A stretch of DNA of 39,822 bases from Tateyamaria pelophila. GTDB lineage: Bacteria > Pseudomonadota > Alphaproteobacteria > Rhodobacterales > Rhodobacteraceae. The notes under the pieces are model-generated. The model was not told the DNA's origin. It did not search any database and worked only from the letters and a program-made list of their open reading frames with translations. The translations under genes and the position numbers were made by a program. Positions 9,674-19,324 of the stretch are shown one piece after another; the stretch's first letter is position 1; the number at the start of each line of letters is the position of its first letter. The stretch is from assembly GCF_019966495.1 (NCBI RefSeq), contig NZ_JAIMIA010000041.1, positions 1 to 39,822 of the forward strand, given 5' to 3'.

Positions 9674-10211
9674 GGTTGCACTCGCACTGGCCTGCCTTGC
9701 CGGGCCCGCGGCGGCCAGTGGCCTTGAAATCGATATCGCAGGCGAGGCCAATGGCACGGTGACGATCGACCTCTTCGAGGACATCGCACCCAAGCATGTG
9801 GAACAGATCACAGCCATCGCCGCGGCAGGCGACTATGACGGAGTTGTCTTTCACCGCGTCATTGACGGTTTCATGGCACAAACGGGCGACGTCGAAAATG
9901 GGGTCCTCGGTTCGGATATGCGAAGAGCAGGTACTGGTGGGTCACAATTTCCTGACATCCCTGCAGAGTTTTCCGATCGCTCCTTTGATCGCGGTATCGT
10001 CGGCATGGCACGCAGCCAGAACCCCAACTCGGCCAACAGCCAGTTTTTCATCATGTTTGAGCCGGGTCCGTTTCTGGACGGGAACTATACCGTTGTGGGT
10101 GAAGTGACCTCGGGCATGGAGGTGGTTGATTCCATTAAGAAAGGTACTGGTTCGAACGGCGCTGTCGTGGGGAAGCCAGACCACATGGTTTCGGTCAGGG
10201 TCACCCCGTAG
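9666..10211 (+). CDS. exported peptidyl-prolyl cis-trans isomerase (cyclophilin)
   Basis: A 181-residue cyclophilin with a short signal peptide (MFRVALALACLAGPAAASG), so it probably works in the periplasm. It keeps FHRVIDGFMAQTGD and NPNSANSQFFIMF, which are nearly identical to the neighbouring PpiB. Its ATG lies inside the end of ppiB with an 8-base overlap. The pair looks like a tandem duplication followed by acquisition of an export signal, giving one folding helper for each compartment. Confidence 0.92.
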   Translation: MFRVALALACLAGPAAASGLEIDIAGEANGTVTIDLFEDIAPKHVEQITAIAAAGDYDGVVFHRVIDGFMAQTGDVENGVLGSDMRRAGTGGSQFPDIPAEFSDRSFDRGIVGMARSQNPNSANSQFFIMFEPGPFLDGNYTVVGEVTSGMEVVDSIKKGTGSNGAVVGKPDHMVSVRVTP

Positions 10212-10236
10212 GTATGCAATAAGTATGAATGCCAGA

Positions 10237-10261
10237 CAGTTCTGACAACTTGTCAGAACTG
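10237..10261. repeat. 25-bp near-perfect palindrome
   Basis: Arms CAGTTCTGACAA and TTGTCAGAACTG (12 bases each) around a single central base, 25 bases after the exported cyclophilin stop. As RNA it could fold only with loss of the central pairs, and no T tract follows, so it is a poor terminator. It could be a dimeric protein-binding site or a recombination end. Confidence 0.7.
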
Positions 10262-10368
10262 GTCGATCGGATCATAAGGCCAGGCGTTCAGGGCCTCCGT
10301 CTGCTCCATGCGGCTCAACAGTTCACGCCGCGATGTTCATGCCTCTCAACCAAAGCGGCGTCTATCGG

Positions 10369-10914
10369 CTAATTGTTTCGTGATTTGACTGTGCCACGGG
10401 ATTTGAGGGGCGGCTGCCACTTGTGTTTTACCAGCGCATCGCACGGGACCCAGTGCTCGTGAAGTGACCACCATGCAATAACAAGGGCGCCAGGGGCAGG
10501 GGGCAGGTCTTCAATGTTTCCGGCCTGATCCAGTACGCTTCCGAACTTGAGATAACTGCGTAGAGGTCTTCGGCAGGCCCCTCGAAGACAGCATCTTCGG
10601 GCCTGTCGGTATCGGATTTCTCGACCGTTTGCTCCCACAACAGGAAGGCTGTTGGGTAATGACCGGAAAGTCCGACCTGTATTCTGCATCACCAGAACAT
10701 GCTCTATCAAACCGACCTGAGCTTCTAAGGAAAGTCTTTCAAATTAGCGTCTTCAGTCAAGACCATGACGGTGTATTCGCCCGCAACTATATCAACAGCC
10801 ATACTGTCGAACGGAGGGGCGCCAGGATATCGGGAGTATTCTCGTTATAGGCATAGATCTCGCTCGTGTAGCCGCGGCACAGCGGATGCCCGCTGCAGAT
10901 GTCATCGCGCCTCA
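10369..10914 (-). pseudogene. possible frame-broken coding remnant, unrecognised
   Basis: Reading the minus strand, protein-like segments follow one another but in different frames: MRRDDICSGHPLCRGYTSEI from 10914, then FDSMAVDIVAGEYTVMVLTE to a stop at 10725, then WEQTVEKSDTDRPEDAVFEG within 10640-10520, then LVIAWWSLHEHWVPCDALVK to a stop at 10369. Composition and continuity look like one ancestral gene with several indels. I do not recognise the family. The alternative is that these are chance open frames in non-coding DNA. Confidence 0.3.
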
Positions 10915-11322
10915 TGACCCGAAAATGGCACAACCGACCACAAATGGGACTCCTACGTCAGGTGGGGAACAGGAGGAGCCTTCAATTTTTGAAGGTAGTC
11001 GGCCGGATCAGAAGTTTCCTGATGTTGGAGCGTCGCGCATTGCCATTCACAAGTTACTCGACCGCCTTTGTTCACATTAAGGTGTTGAATAGCGGGAGGA
11101 CTAAAATATTAATGCTGCAGATCCTGGTCACGCGTCAGTGCTGGCCGGCGAAGCTTTCGTAGTCGGGATGTTAGCCCGTCTGTGCGTGCGTCACATGTCG
11201 CGTGACGTCTTTCTTGTCTTTGCATTCCAGGGGCTCGGTCGGGTTGCAACCTTGTGCAGAGGGACGCATTGGGCGAATTTGCCTAAGGGCCACTGAAAAC
11301 GCCGCGTCGATTTTGATGTTCG

Positions 11323-11352
11323 AAAAAAAAGACGCTCCGAAGGTTGGAGCGC
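11323..11352 (-). terminator. intrinsic terminator of the bactofilin operon
   Basis: On the minus strand the stem CGCTCC/GGAGCG (11333-11338 and 11346-11351) is followed by an eight-base T run (A tract at 11323-11330 on +). It lies about 25 bases past the bactofilin stop. Confidence 0.88.
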
Positions 11353-11376
11353 CTCATATGCATTGATGCACGTTGC

Positions 11377-11886
11377 TTAATCGGCCTTCGGCGTTGCGGG
11401 TGCGGTGGCCTGCGCAGTCGCCGTGGGTTTACCGCCTGAGTTCAGCGGATCGTCCTGCCGTTGGACCGACCCTTCGAAATGGGCACCGCTTTCGATCGCG
11501 ATCGTCTTGTGAATGATGTCGCCCTCTACCCGCGCCGTCGAGGTCAGTCGCACTTTCAGCCCGCGGACGCGGCCAACGATTCGGCCGTTGATGACCACAT
11601 CGTCGGCAATCACTTCGCCCTTGATGGTGGCACTTTCGCCGATTGTGAGCAAATGCGCACGAATGTCACCTTCGACGGTGCCCTCAACCTGGATGTCGCC
11701 TGTGGTCTTCATGTTGCCGGTCACGTGCAGATCCGCCGAAAGGACAGAGGCCGGTGGCTTGGCCTTGGGTGCGCTTGCCTTGAATTCAGAAGATTTTTGC
11801 CCGGATTGCGACGCCGCAGCGGGGTTTGCCGTTTTCGAGGCGTCCGCACCGGGACCAGGTTCGTTGATTTTGCTTTTAGAAAACAT
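11377..11886 (-). CDS. bactofilin-family cytoskeletal protein
   Basis: A 169-residue protein with a low-complexity N-terminus (~45 residues, Ala/Ser/Lys/Pro), a central right-handed beta-helix domain of bactofilin type (about 50-145: GDIQVEGTVEGDIRAHLLTI, ADDVVINGRIVGRVRGLKV), and an Ala/Thr/Pro-rich tail. Bactofilins polymerise without nucleotide and act as scaffolds for local cell-wall synthesis or stalk formation. Its start overlaps the end of the upstream M23 peptidase gene by 11 bases, and bactofilin-peptidase pairs are a known functional unit. It is the last gene before a terminator. Confidence 0.93.
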   Translation of the reverse strand: MFSKSKINEPGPGADASKTANPAAASQSGQKSSEFKASAPKAKPPASVLSADLHVTGNMKTTGDIQVEGTVEGDIRAHLLTIGESATIKGEVIADDVVINGRIVGRVRGLKVRLTSTARVEGDIIHKTIAIESGAHFEGSVQRQDDPLNSGGKPTATAQATAPATPKAD

Positions 11887-13207
11887 CGTTTGCTGCCTTG
11901 ATATAGATCATGGGGTTCACGGCCTTGCCGCCGACGCGGACTTCGTAATGCAGATGCACGCCGGTCACCCGTCCAGAGGCTCCCATATCACCAATGCGGT
12001 CCCCGCGCGAGACCCTTTGACCAACTTTTACCTTGAGCCGCGACAAGTGCGCGTAACGCGTCTCGATCCCGAACTCGTGCTGGATCTTCACGAGGCGACC
12101 GTAACCGGACTGCCATCCCGCGTGGGTTACGACGCCGTCCGCCGTTGCATAGAGTGGGGTACCGACCGATGCAGCGAAATCGACGCCATTGTGCATGCGA
12201 CGTCCACCTGTTTTCGGGTCACGGCGCGGTCCGAATTGCGAGGTAAACCGAAACGCAGATTTCACGGGTGTGGCAAACGGCGCTTTTTGTGCCGCAATCC
12301 GGTAGAGGTTGAGCTGATCCATTTGGTTCAGCAGCCGATTGGCCCGCATCGTATCGGGAGAGGGTTCCTCGCCACGGGTCGAGAACGTCAGGGGCGTCAA
12401 CGGCCCACCCTGTCCGGAATAGCCGCGACGAATCTGTTCGATAATGCGATCTGTCGGCATGCCTGCGGATCGGAACATTTTGTCGAGCGGCGCAACCGAA
12501 ACACTCATCGCTTCTTCGAGTTGGCGGAAAATCTGGTCGTTTTGCTCCCGCATCAAGGCAATTTCGGTCTCAAGCTCATCCGCCGCCAGCAATGCATCTT
12601 CGGCGTCCTGGATGACCTGGTCACGTTCAGCGGCCGTGCGGGCCAAAGCTTCGGCCACGAAATCAATCGATGCGCTCGACGCCGTATGCGTGGCTCCGGC
12701 CCCGCCGCCATCGATCTCGACCTGTTCTTTGAGCCCGGCGATTTGTGCCTTGGCCGCCTCACGATCCTTCATGGTGCGGCGCAGGGTGCTCTGTATCACA
12801 TCAATGCCGGTTTCCAGTTCCCGGCGACGGGTTTCAGAGGACAACAATTCCGATTGCATGATCGAGATTTGTGTAAGCGCGGCGGTGAACCGTTCCTGCG
12901 CGGCCAGCGCTTCCTGAGCACGGCTGTCGCGCTGAGCCGACAGATCATTCAAGCGGTCTTGATACGTGCTCTGATCCCGTTTTGCCTGTTCGCGGAAATT
13001 GCCCGAACCGATGCTGTCCATCAGCAATATCGCCGTGGCGATGATGGCCCAGGCAATCACGAAGGAGCCGCCTGCAAAGGCGGCAACCTGTGTGCCGGGA
13101 CGCAAGCGGATAAACCGCGTGTCTGTATCTGATTTCAGAAATACGCGGCGCTCCGGAAAATACTTCTCCAGTAGGCCGTGCCATTTAATGCCGAGGCGTG
13201 TTCGCAC
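11876..13207 (-). CDS. membrane-anchored M23 family metallopeptidase
   Basis: Probable peptidoglycan endopeptidase. With the GTG at 13207 it has 443 residues: a short basic cytoplasmic part, a membrane span (about 40-63, GGSFVIAWAIIATAILLM), a long periplasmic coiled coil (about 70-230), and a C-terminal M23 domain with the zinc-ligand motifs HNGVDFAASVGTPLYATADG and HLHYEV. I prefer GTG at 13207 because AAGGA lies 8 bases upstream; the frame extends to 13348 but only to a TTG without a ribosome site. The pairing with bactofilin recalls the bactofilin-LmdC type systems in which the polymer positions the hydrolase. Confidence 0.9.
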   Translation of the reverse strand: MRTRLGIKWHGLLEKYFPERRVFLKSDTDTRFIRLRPGTQVAAFAGGSFVIAWAIIATAILLMDSIGSGNFREQAKRDQSTYQDRLNDLSAQRDSRAQEALAAQERFTAALTQISIMQSELLSSETRRRELETGIDVIQSTLRRTMKDREAAKAQIAGLKEQVEIDGGGAGATHTASSASIDFVAEALARTAAERDQVIQDAEDALLAADELETEIALMREQNDQIFRQLEEAMSVSVAPLDKMFRSAGMPTDRIIEQIRRGYSGQGGPLTPLTFSTRGEEPSPDTMRANRLLNQMDQLNLYRIAAQKAPFATPVKSAFRFTSQFGPRRDPKTGGRRMHNGVDFAASVGTPLYATADGVVTHAGWQSGYGRLVKIQHEFGIETRYAHLSRLKVKVGQRVSRGDRIGDMGASGRVTGVHLHYEVRVGGKAVNPMIYIKAANDVF

Positions 13208-13320
13208 AGTCTCGTCCTTGTTCCGTCCCGATTTTCGGCGCGCGTCTCCCCGCAAACGACGCCTTGAAAATGTTCCATAAATGAGGGCTGCAAAGCGGGG
13301 CAAGCCTCGCGGTTTGATCA

Positions 13321-13364
13321 GCGGTTTTCCGGCAAGGAAACGGTACAAAGTGGCGGAAAACCGC
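13321..13364. repeat. inverted repeat upstream of the M23 gene
   Basis: GCGGTTTTCCG (13321-13331) and CGGAAAACCGC (13354-13364) are perfect 11-base arms 22 bases apart, between the DUF455 gene and the M23 gene. No T run follows on the minus strand. It may be a weak terminator, an mRNA stabilising hairpin, or an operator. Confidence 0.6.
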
Positions 13365-13382
13365 GCATTTTACCCGTCTAGG

Positions 13383-14192
13383 TTAGTTTGCGACCGCAAG
13401 TGGCCAATAAAAATCCGGGGGTAGGCCCGCTTCGGCCCTTTTTTCCTCATTGAACGGAGGTTTGAGCGGGCTGTGAAAATACGTCTGAACAAGCCGGTGA
13501 AACGCCACCTTGGGGTCAAGGTTTTCGCGCCCGCACAAGAAGTGGAACCATTTCGATCCGTAGGCCACATGCGCCACTTCTTCGGCATAGATGGTTTCGA
13601 GTGCGGTCACAGCATCGTCCACCTTCGCCTTGCGAAACACTTCGATCATGCCGGGTGTGACATCAAGCCCACGCGCTTCCAGCACCATCGGGACGACCGC
13701 CAGTCGTCCCATGAAATCGGTTGCTGTATCCTCGGCGGCACGCCACATGCCTGCATGGGCAGGCAGCGCGCCATAGTGGCTGCCCATCGCTTCAAGGCAG
13801 TCGCACATCAAATTGAAATGTTTGGATTCCTCATCGGCTGCCTTTACCCAGTCGTCAAAAAAACCCATCGGCATCGGCACATGGGAAAATCGCGCGATGA
13901 TGTCCCAGTGCAGATCAACGGCGTTCAGCTCGATATGGGCCACGGCATGCAACAACGCGATGCGCCCTTCAGGCGATCCGGGGCGACGACGCGGAACGTC
14001 GCGCGGGCTGAGCAATTCCGGCGTGACGGGCCGGGCCGGGTGCATTGGTGGATCAGCCCGCCCGATGTCCGGTTCCTCACCCGCAGTACGCGCCGCTTGC
14101 CACTGCGCAGCCAAGCGGCGCGACAGGGCGGTTTTTTCCCGCCCGTCTGCCGTGCGCAACACCGCCTCTGCCATTTCGGCCAGCGGTTGCAT
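13383..14192 (-). CDS. DUF455 ferritin-like protein
   Basis: A 269-residue all-helical protein of the DUF455 ferritin-like group. The carboxylate and histidine pairs expected of a diiron four-helix bundle are visible: HAVAHIELNAVDLHWDIIAR, ADEESKHFNLMCDCLEAMGS and YAEEVAHVAYGSKW. The function of the family is not established; a metal-dependent oxidase or hydroxylase is inferred. The ATG (14192) overlaps the stop of the upstream bcp gene in a TGATG junction; a GTG directly before it is an alternative start. Coupling with a peroxiredoxin hints at a role in oxidative stress, which is inference only. Confidence 0.85.
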   Translation of the reverse strand: MQPLAEMAEAVLRTADGREKTALSRRLAAQWQAARTAGEEPDIGRADPPMHPARPVTPELLSPRDVPRRRPGSPEGRIALLHAVAHIELNAVDLHWDIIARFSHVPMPMGFFDDWVKAADEESKHFNLMCDCLEAMGSHYGALPAHAGMWRAAEDTATDFMGRLAVVPMVLEARGLDVTPGMIEVFRKAKVDDAVTALETIYAEEVAHVAYGSKWFHFLCGRENLDPKVAFHRLVQTYFHSPLKPPFNEEKRAEAGLPPDFYWPLAVAN

Positions 14193-14656
14193 CACAGGGC
14201 CTGAACGGCCGCCAGAACCACATCCGCATGGCCGGGCACCTTGACCTTGGGCCAGACCATCGCGACGTCGCCATTGGCATCGATCAGGTAGGTGGTGCGC
14301 TCTATCCCCATGTATTTTTTGCCATACATGTTCTTTTCCTTCCAGACACCATAGTCCTCGCAGACGGTCCCATGCTCATCAGAGAGCAACGGCACGGTCA
14401 GGTCGCGCTTGGTCGCAAATTTGACATGGCTCGCAACGCTGTCTTTCGAGATGCCGAACACTTTCGCCCCGGCGGCCTCAAAGGCCTCCAGACCTTCGGA
14501 AAACGCGATGGATTCCTTGGTGCACCCGGGCGTGTCGTCGCGCGGATAAAAGAACAAAACAACCGCACTGCCCTTGAGCGCGGAAAGCGTGACGTCGGTT
14601 CCATCGCCCTGCGGCAAGGTGAAATCGGGGGCTTGGGTCGCAATTTCGAGCATCAT
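14192..14656 (-). CDS. bcp: thioredoxin-dependent peroxiredoxin (Bcp/PrxQ type)
   Basis: Reduces hydrogen peroxide and organic hydroperoxides. The protein has ~154 residues with the peroxidatic cysteine in FFYPRDDTPGCTKESIAF. The cysteine five residues after it, which resolves the disulfide in Escherichia coli Bcp, is absent; the only other cysteine visible (HGTVCEDYGVW) may serve instead. AAAGG lies shortly before the double ATG at 14656/14653, so I prefer these over the in-frame ATGs at 14671 and 14695, which lack a ribosome site. It is divergent from the AsmA-like gene and coupled to the DUF455 gene. Confidence 0.92.
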   Translation of the reverse strand: MMLEIATQAPDFTLPQGDGTDVTLSALKGSAVVLFFYPRDDTPGCTKESIAFSEGLEAFEAAGAKVFGISKDSVASHVKFATKRDLTVPLLSDEHGTVCEDYGVWKEKNMYGKKYMGIERTTYLIDANGDVAMVWPKVKVPGHADVVLAAVQAL

Positions 14657-14724
14657 GTGGCCTTTTGTCATGTTAGGGAAAGATGTGGTTGGCATGATAG
14701 GGCCGGGCGGACAAGAATAAAGTC

Positions 14725-17700
14725 ATGAGCAGCAAAGAACCAACAAGTCAGCCGGAGAGCCGACCCCGCAAAAGCGTCTGGCGTCGCCATGTGATTGCGA
14801 GTTCGGCATTACTCGTGCTCATAGCAGCCGTCGCAAGCATTACGTTTTACTTTGCGATCGGACGCACGATTGCGGCGCCCAACTGGGTGCGCGAACAGGT
14901 CATGGCGCGTGCCTCGGATGCCCTCGGGACGGCGAACCTGCAATTCGATGCGCTTGATTTTGTGGTCGACAAAGGCATGAAGCCCCGGATGCGCATGTCC
15001 AATGTGCAACTGACAACCCAATCGGGCGCAGAGATCGTGGCATTTGCCGAAGTGCGGGCGGGTCTTTCGCTTGAACGTTTTTTGCAAGGGCAGGCCTTGC
15101 TGGCCGATATCAGTGTCAGCGGCGTTTTTGCTCAGCTGCGGCGGCAGTTGGATGGATCGGTCCTGTTGTCGGGCGGGCTTGACCTGTCCGCGCCGACGCA
15201 GCAGGCCGCGACATTCGCACAACTGATCGAAAGCGTGGACGCCGTACTGGCCTTGCCCGCGCTTTCCGCGCTGACCCGTGCCGAAGTGCAGGCGCTGACC
15301 TTGCAGGTCGAAGACCTGAGATCGTCTCGCAGATGGACGATCGACGGAGGGCGCGTGCGCCTGAACCGCGACGGAGAAGTGTTGCAACTGAACGCGGATC
15401 TGGCACTGCTCAGTGGCGGTCAGGGTGTGGCGACGCTGGAGGCCAATTACGAAAGCCGCATTGGCGCATCGGAGGCGCATTTCGGCGTCACCATCGCGGA
15501 TGTGGATGCCGGTGACATCGCAGCGCTGGCCCCGCCTTTTGCCTGGCTGGATGTGCTGCGGGCCCCGATCTCGGGCTCGATGCGGGGCGGCATCACCGAT
15601 ACCGGCACGTTTGAGCCCCTCCACGCAACCTTGACCATCAGTGAAGGTGTCCTTCAGCCGACGGATGCGACACGGCCTGTGCCCTTTTCTTCGGCGCGCA
15701 GCTATTTCAGCTATGATCCCAACCTGCGTATTCTGACCTTCGATGAACTGTCGGTCAGAAGTGCGTGGATCACCGGCCAAATGGTAGGCCAGACCTTTCT
15801 CGGAGTGAGCGAGACAGGCGTGCTCGAAGATCTGGTTGGCCAGTTTCGCACCAGTACGCTGACGGCGAACCCGAATAATGTCTACGAAGAAGCGGTCTCC
15901 ATCGACTCCGCCGAGATGGATTTCCAGCTGACCCTGTCTCCGTTTCGCCTCAATGTGGGGCAGGCGTTCTTTCGGGATAAGGGGCAGACCCTGCATGCCT
16001 ATGGAACCCTCGCCGCCGAGCCCCAAGGCTGGAGCTACAGTGTCGATGCACAGATGGATGGGCTGATGCCTGACCGTTTGCTGACGCTCTGGCCGGATGG
16101 CGTTAAGCCGCGCACGCGGAAATGGATCTCGGAAAACATTTCTGCAGGGAGCTTGCGCAATCTGGACTTCGCGCTGCGCGGCACACCGCAAGGCCCGCCG
16201 AATGTCTTCATCGGCTTTGCCTATCAGGGTGCGGAGCTGCGGTATGCCCGGAATTTGCCGCTGATCACCGACGCCAGCGGAACAGCCAGCCTGTTTGACA
16301 ACCGATTTGTGGCGACCGTGGATAAGGGCCATGTCGAAGCCCCGCAAGGCGGAACGGTCGATATTGCCGGGACGTCCTTTATCATTCCGGACGTCACGGC
16401 CGGTCCGGGCGCGCCCGGTGTCGTCCGGCTTGAGACAAAGGGATCGGTGACGGCGATGTTGTCCCTGCTGGATCAACCGCCGCTGTCCCTGATGCAGAAA
16501 GCCGGGCGGGTCCCTACGGTGGCAGATGGGCGATTGCAAGTTGCGGGAACGCTGGCCATGCCGCTCCGACGCGGGCTGAAACTCCCGGATTTCACATTCA
16601 GCATGTCCGGTACGGCCAGCGACGTGGTGAGCACCACACTGATTGAAGGCCGACGGTTGGAGGCCGGCACCCTGCGGCTCGATGCTGATAATCTGGCGGT
16701 GAACATTTCGGGCCCAGGCACATTGGACGGTGTCGCCTTTGATGTGGTCTGGACCAAACCGCTTGGCCAACCCGCACAACCCAGCACGCTTGCCGGGACA
16801 CTTGAAGTGTCGGAACGTACGATCGAAGCTTTTCGCATCGGTCTGCCTGCGGGGATGGTCACGGGCGGGGGATCGGGCCGGATCGCGCTTGAATTGCCCG
16901 TGGGCGGGGGCGCGCCTGTCTTTCAGCTTGAAAGCGACATGACGGGCCTGCGCCTGTCCGCACCACCGATCAATTGGAGCAAAGCCCCGCAAACTGTGGG
17001 TGACTTGTTTATCGCGGGCGTTTTGGGACCAGAGCCGCGGATTGACTTGCTGCGCGTCGATGCGCCGGGCCTCAGCGCCAGCGGGAGCATCACACTGGCA
17101 GAGACAGGCGGTCTGGAGCGCGCCCGGTTTGACAGAGTGCAGGTGGGGGCTTGGCTGCAAGGGTCCGTTGATCTGGAGGGGCGTGGTGCGGGGGCGGCCC
17201 CGGCGGTCGTCGTCAGGGGCGGTACACTGGATTTGCGCGCGGCCGACTTCGGCGGCACGTCTGGCGGGGACGCGGCGTCCCGCACCGGCGCTGCGCAGGG
17301 CGAGCGACCCCTGGCTCTGGCCCTCGAGCGGCTTCAGATCACGGACGCCATCGCGCTGACGGATGTCGTCGGGACGTTCAACCTCGCAGGTGGGTTGGAC
17401 GGGGCGTTTGGCGGGCGTGTCAATGGTGGCGCACCGATACGCGGTTTCGTGCTGCCCCAAAACGGACGCAGCGCCATCCGCATTACCTCGGACGACGCGG
17501 GCGGCGTGGCAGGATCTGCTGGCATTCTCAAGCAAGCGCGGGGCGGGGCCCTGTCCCTGACCTTGCTTCCGGTCGGGGATGCATCCTTTGACGGAACGCT
17601 GAACGTTGCCGACACCAGCATTCAGGACGCGCCTGCCATTGCGGCACTGCTCAACACGCTGAGCGTCGTCGGCATCCTGGACCAGATGCAAGGCGGTGGC

Positions 17701-18153
17701 ATCCGGTTCAACGAGGTCGAGGCTGTCTTCCGCCTGACACCGTCGACCATGATATTAACGCGGGCCAGCGCGGTCGGCCCGTCGATGGGCCTGTCGATGG
17801 ACGGGACCTTTGACGTGGCCAATGCCAACCTGGATATGCGCGGCGTGATCTCTCCGATTTACGTGCTCAACAGGGTCGGCAGCATTTTCACGCGCAAGGG
17901 CGAAGGGTTGATCGGGTTCAACTACACCCTGAGCGGTCCGTCCAGTGCGCCGCAAGTGACGGTGAACCCGATGTCGGCACTGACGCCGGGGGTGTTTCGT
18001 GAACTGTTCCGCGCGGCTCCTCCGGAAATACCCGAATTGGAAGGTGCGCCGCCAGCACCCGCGCTGCCCGAGGCATTTGTGCCAGAGACACCAGACACAC
18101 CGTCATCGGAGCAATTGCGCGAAGAGCGGCAACAACGGCTTGATGATCGCTGA
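14725..18153 (+). CDS. AsmA/YhdP-like envelope protein (DUF3971 type)
   Basis: A 1142-residue protein with a cytoplasmic, basic N-terminus, a single membrane span (about 24-46, [20 protein letters not shown]) and a very long periplasmic region of repeated beta strands, as in the AsmA, TamB and YhdP group. These form a hydrophobic groove across the periplasm and are implicated in phospholipid transport to the outer membrane. The C-terminal part (about 930-1090, with [20 protein letters not shown] and [20 protein letters not shown]) is the conserved AsmA-like end, followed by a Pro/Glu-rich tail. It precedes queA by 22 bases in the same direction. Assignment to the group is firm; the exact subfamily is not. 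Confidence 0.85.
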   Translation: MSSKEPTSQPESRPRKSVWRRHVIASSALLVLIAAVASITFYFAIGRTIAAPNWVREQVMARASDALGTANLQFDALDFVVDKGMKPRMRMSNVQLTTQSGAEIVAFAEVRAGLSLERFLQGQALLADISVSGVFAQLRRQLDGSVLLSGGLDLSAPTQQAATFAQLIESVDAVLALPALSALTRAEVQALTLQVEDLRSSRRWTIDGGRVRLNRDGEVLQLNADLALLSGGQGVATLEANYESRIGASEAHFGVTIADVDAGDIAALAPPFAWLDVLRAPISGSMRGGITDTGTFEPLHATLTISEGVLQPTDATRPVPFSSARSYFSYDPNLRILTFDELSVRSAWITGQMVGQTFLGVSETGVLEDLVGQFRTSTLTANPNNVYEEAVSIDSAEMDFQLTLSPFRLNVGQAFFRDKGQTLHAYGTLAAEPQGWSYSVDAQMDGLMPDRLLTLWPDGVKPRTRKWISENISAGSLRNLDFALRGTPQGPPNVFIGFAYQGAELRYARNLPLITDASGTASLFDNRFVATVDKGHVEAPQGGTVDIAGTSFIIPDVTAGPGAPGVVRLETKGSVTAMLSLLDQPPLSLMQKAGRVPTVADGRLQVAGTLAMPLRRGLKLPDFTFSMSGTASDVVSTTLIEGRRLEAGTLRLDADNLAVNISGPGTLDGVAFDVVWTKPLGQPAQPSTLAGTLEVSERTIEAFRIGLPAGMVTGGGSGRIALELPVGGGAPVFQLESDMTGLRLSAPPINWSKAPQTVGDLFIAGVLGPEPRIDLLRVDAPGLSASGSITLAETGGLERARFDRVQVGAWLQGSVDLEGRGAGAAPAVVVRGGTLDLRAADFGGTSGGDAASRTGAAQGERPLALALERLQITDAIALTDVVGTFNLAGGLDGAFGGRVNGGAPIRGFVLPQNGRSAIRITSDDAGGVAGSAGILKQARGGALSLTLLPVGDASFDGTLNVADTSIQDAPAIAALLNTLSVVGILDQMQGGGIRFNEVEAVFRLTPSTMILTRASAVGPSMGLSMDGTFDVANANLDMRGVISPIYVLNRVGSIFTRKGEGLIGFNYTLSGPSSAPQVTVNPMSALTPGVFRELFRAAPPEIPELEGAPPAPALPEAFVPETPDTPSSEQLREERQQRLDDR

Positions 18154-18175
18154 CGGCGTAGCTAAAGGCAGCGTC

Positions 18176-19249
18176 ATGAAGCTGAGCGATTTTGATTTCG
18201 ATTTGCCCGACAGGCTGATTGCAACGCGACCTGCGGTGCCGCGGTCATCCGCGCGTTTTTTGGTGGCCGAAGGCGATGCGATCCACGATGGCACGGTCAC
18301 GGATCTGGTCACGTGGCTGAGGCCCGGTGACCTGCTGGTACTGAACGACACGCGTGTCATTCCGGCGCGGTTGAACGGTGAGCGCAGCCGCGAAAGCGCG
18401 CAAGGCACGACCCGCGCGAAGATTGAAGCGACCTTGCTTGAGCCGCGTGCAGATGGCACGTGGTCCGCGCTGATCAAGCCCTTGAAAAAGCTCAAACTCG
18501 GTGAAACCGTTGTGTTCTCCGATGCGCTGTCTGCGCAGCTTGAAAACATCTGTGACGGGCAGGGGCATTTGCGCTTCAATCTGGCAGGCGATGACTTTGA
18601 CGCCGCGCTGGCAGAGGCCGGTGCCATGCCGCTGCCGCCCTATATTGCCGCCAAACGGCCCGCAGATGCGCGGGACAAAGAAGACTATCAGACCATCTGG
18701 GCCCGCCACAGTGGCGCGGTCGCGGCTCCGACCGCGTCCTTGCATTTCGACGCGCCCTTGATGACGGCGCTGGCGGACCGGGGCGTTCACTTTACCCATG
18801 TCACCCTGCACGTGGGTGCGGGGACTTTTCTGCCAGTCAAGGTCGAGGACGTGACGACCCACAAGATGCATGCCGAATGGGGCCAGGTCAGCGCCGCCGC
18901 GGCCGCGGACATTGCCGCCGCCAAAGACCGGGGCGCCCGCGTCATACCCGTCGGCACAACCGCGTTGCGCCTGATCGAGACGATGGCACGTGACGTGGGG
19001 ATTGCTGCCTGGGAGGGCGATACCGACATCTTCATCTATCCGGGTTTCGATTTTGCCGTGACCGATGGGTTGATGACCAATTTTCATCTGCCCAAATCAA
19101 CGCTGATGATGTTGGTGTCGGCGCTCATGGGGCGCGGGTGCATTCGGCAGATCTATGAACATGCCGTGACCCAGCAGTACCGTTTTTTCTCCTATGGGGA
19201 TGCGTCATTGTTGCTGCCCCGACAGAAACCCTCAAAACCGACACGCTAA
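18176..19249 (+). CDS. queA: S-adenosylmethionine:tRNA ribosyltransferase-isomerase
   Basis: Makes epoxyqueuosine in tRNA by transferring the ribosyl part of SAM to the 7-deazaguanine base, the penultimate step of queuosine synthesis. The 357 residues begin [20 protein letters not shown] and include [33 protein letters not shown] and the C-terminal [19 protein letters not shown], all hallmarks of QueA. AAAGG precedes the ATG at 18176. The frame is open upstream to 17999, overlapping the previous gene, but the family start is at MKLSDF. The gene ends 75 bases before an MFS transporter gene. Confidence 0.97.
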   Translation: MKLSDFDFDLPDRLIATRPAVPRSSARFLVAEGDAIHDGTVTDLVTWLRPGDLLVLNDTRVIPARLNGERSRESAQGTTRAKIEATLLEPRADGTWSALIKPLKKLKLGETVVFSDALSAQLENICDGQGHLRFNLAGDDFDAALAEAGAMPLPPYIAAKRPADARDKEDYQTIWARHSGAVAAPTASLHFDAPLMTALADRGVHFTHVTLHVGAGTFLPVKVEDVTTHKMHAEWGQVSAAAAADIAAAKDRGARVIPVGTTALRLIETMARDVGIAAWEGDTDIFIYPGFDFAVTDGLMTNFHLPKSTLMMLVSALMGRGCIRQIYEHAVTQQYRFFSYGDASLLLPRQKPSKPTR

Positions 19250-19324
19250 CGTCGCAACGGTCTGCGACTGTATCAAAATACCTATGGCAAGGGCGGTGTT
19301 CACACGGCCTAGGAGGCACAAGAC

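Larger units (their letters stand above)
10212..11376. other. gene-poor region, 1.2 kb
   Basis: No intact gene is convincing here. The open frames are short, unsupported by ribosome sites, and switch frame when read as protein. The stretch holds the 25-bp palindrome at 10237-10261, the frame-broken remnant described at 10369-10914, and the bactofilin terminator at 11323-11352. No tRNA, rRNA or insertion-sequence ends were recognised. Confidence 0.6.

Noticed and set aside
10899-11162. 87-codon + strand frame in the gene-poor region
   Set aside because: It has no ribosome site, no motif and unusual composition.
14809-17691. 960-codon open frame on the minus strand opposite the AsmA-like gene
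   Set aside because: It lies wholly opposite a well-supported gene, is rich in Arg, Gln and His with no recognisable motif, and follows from the GC-rich third positions of the real gene.
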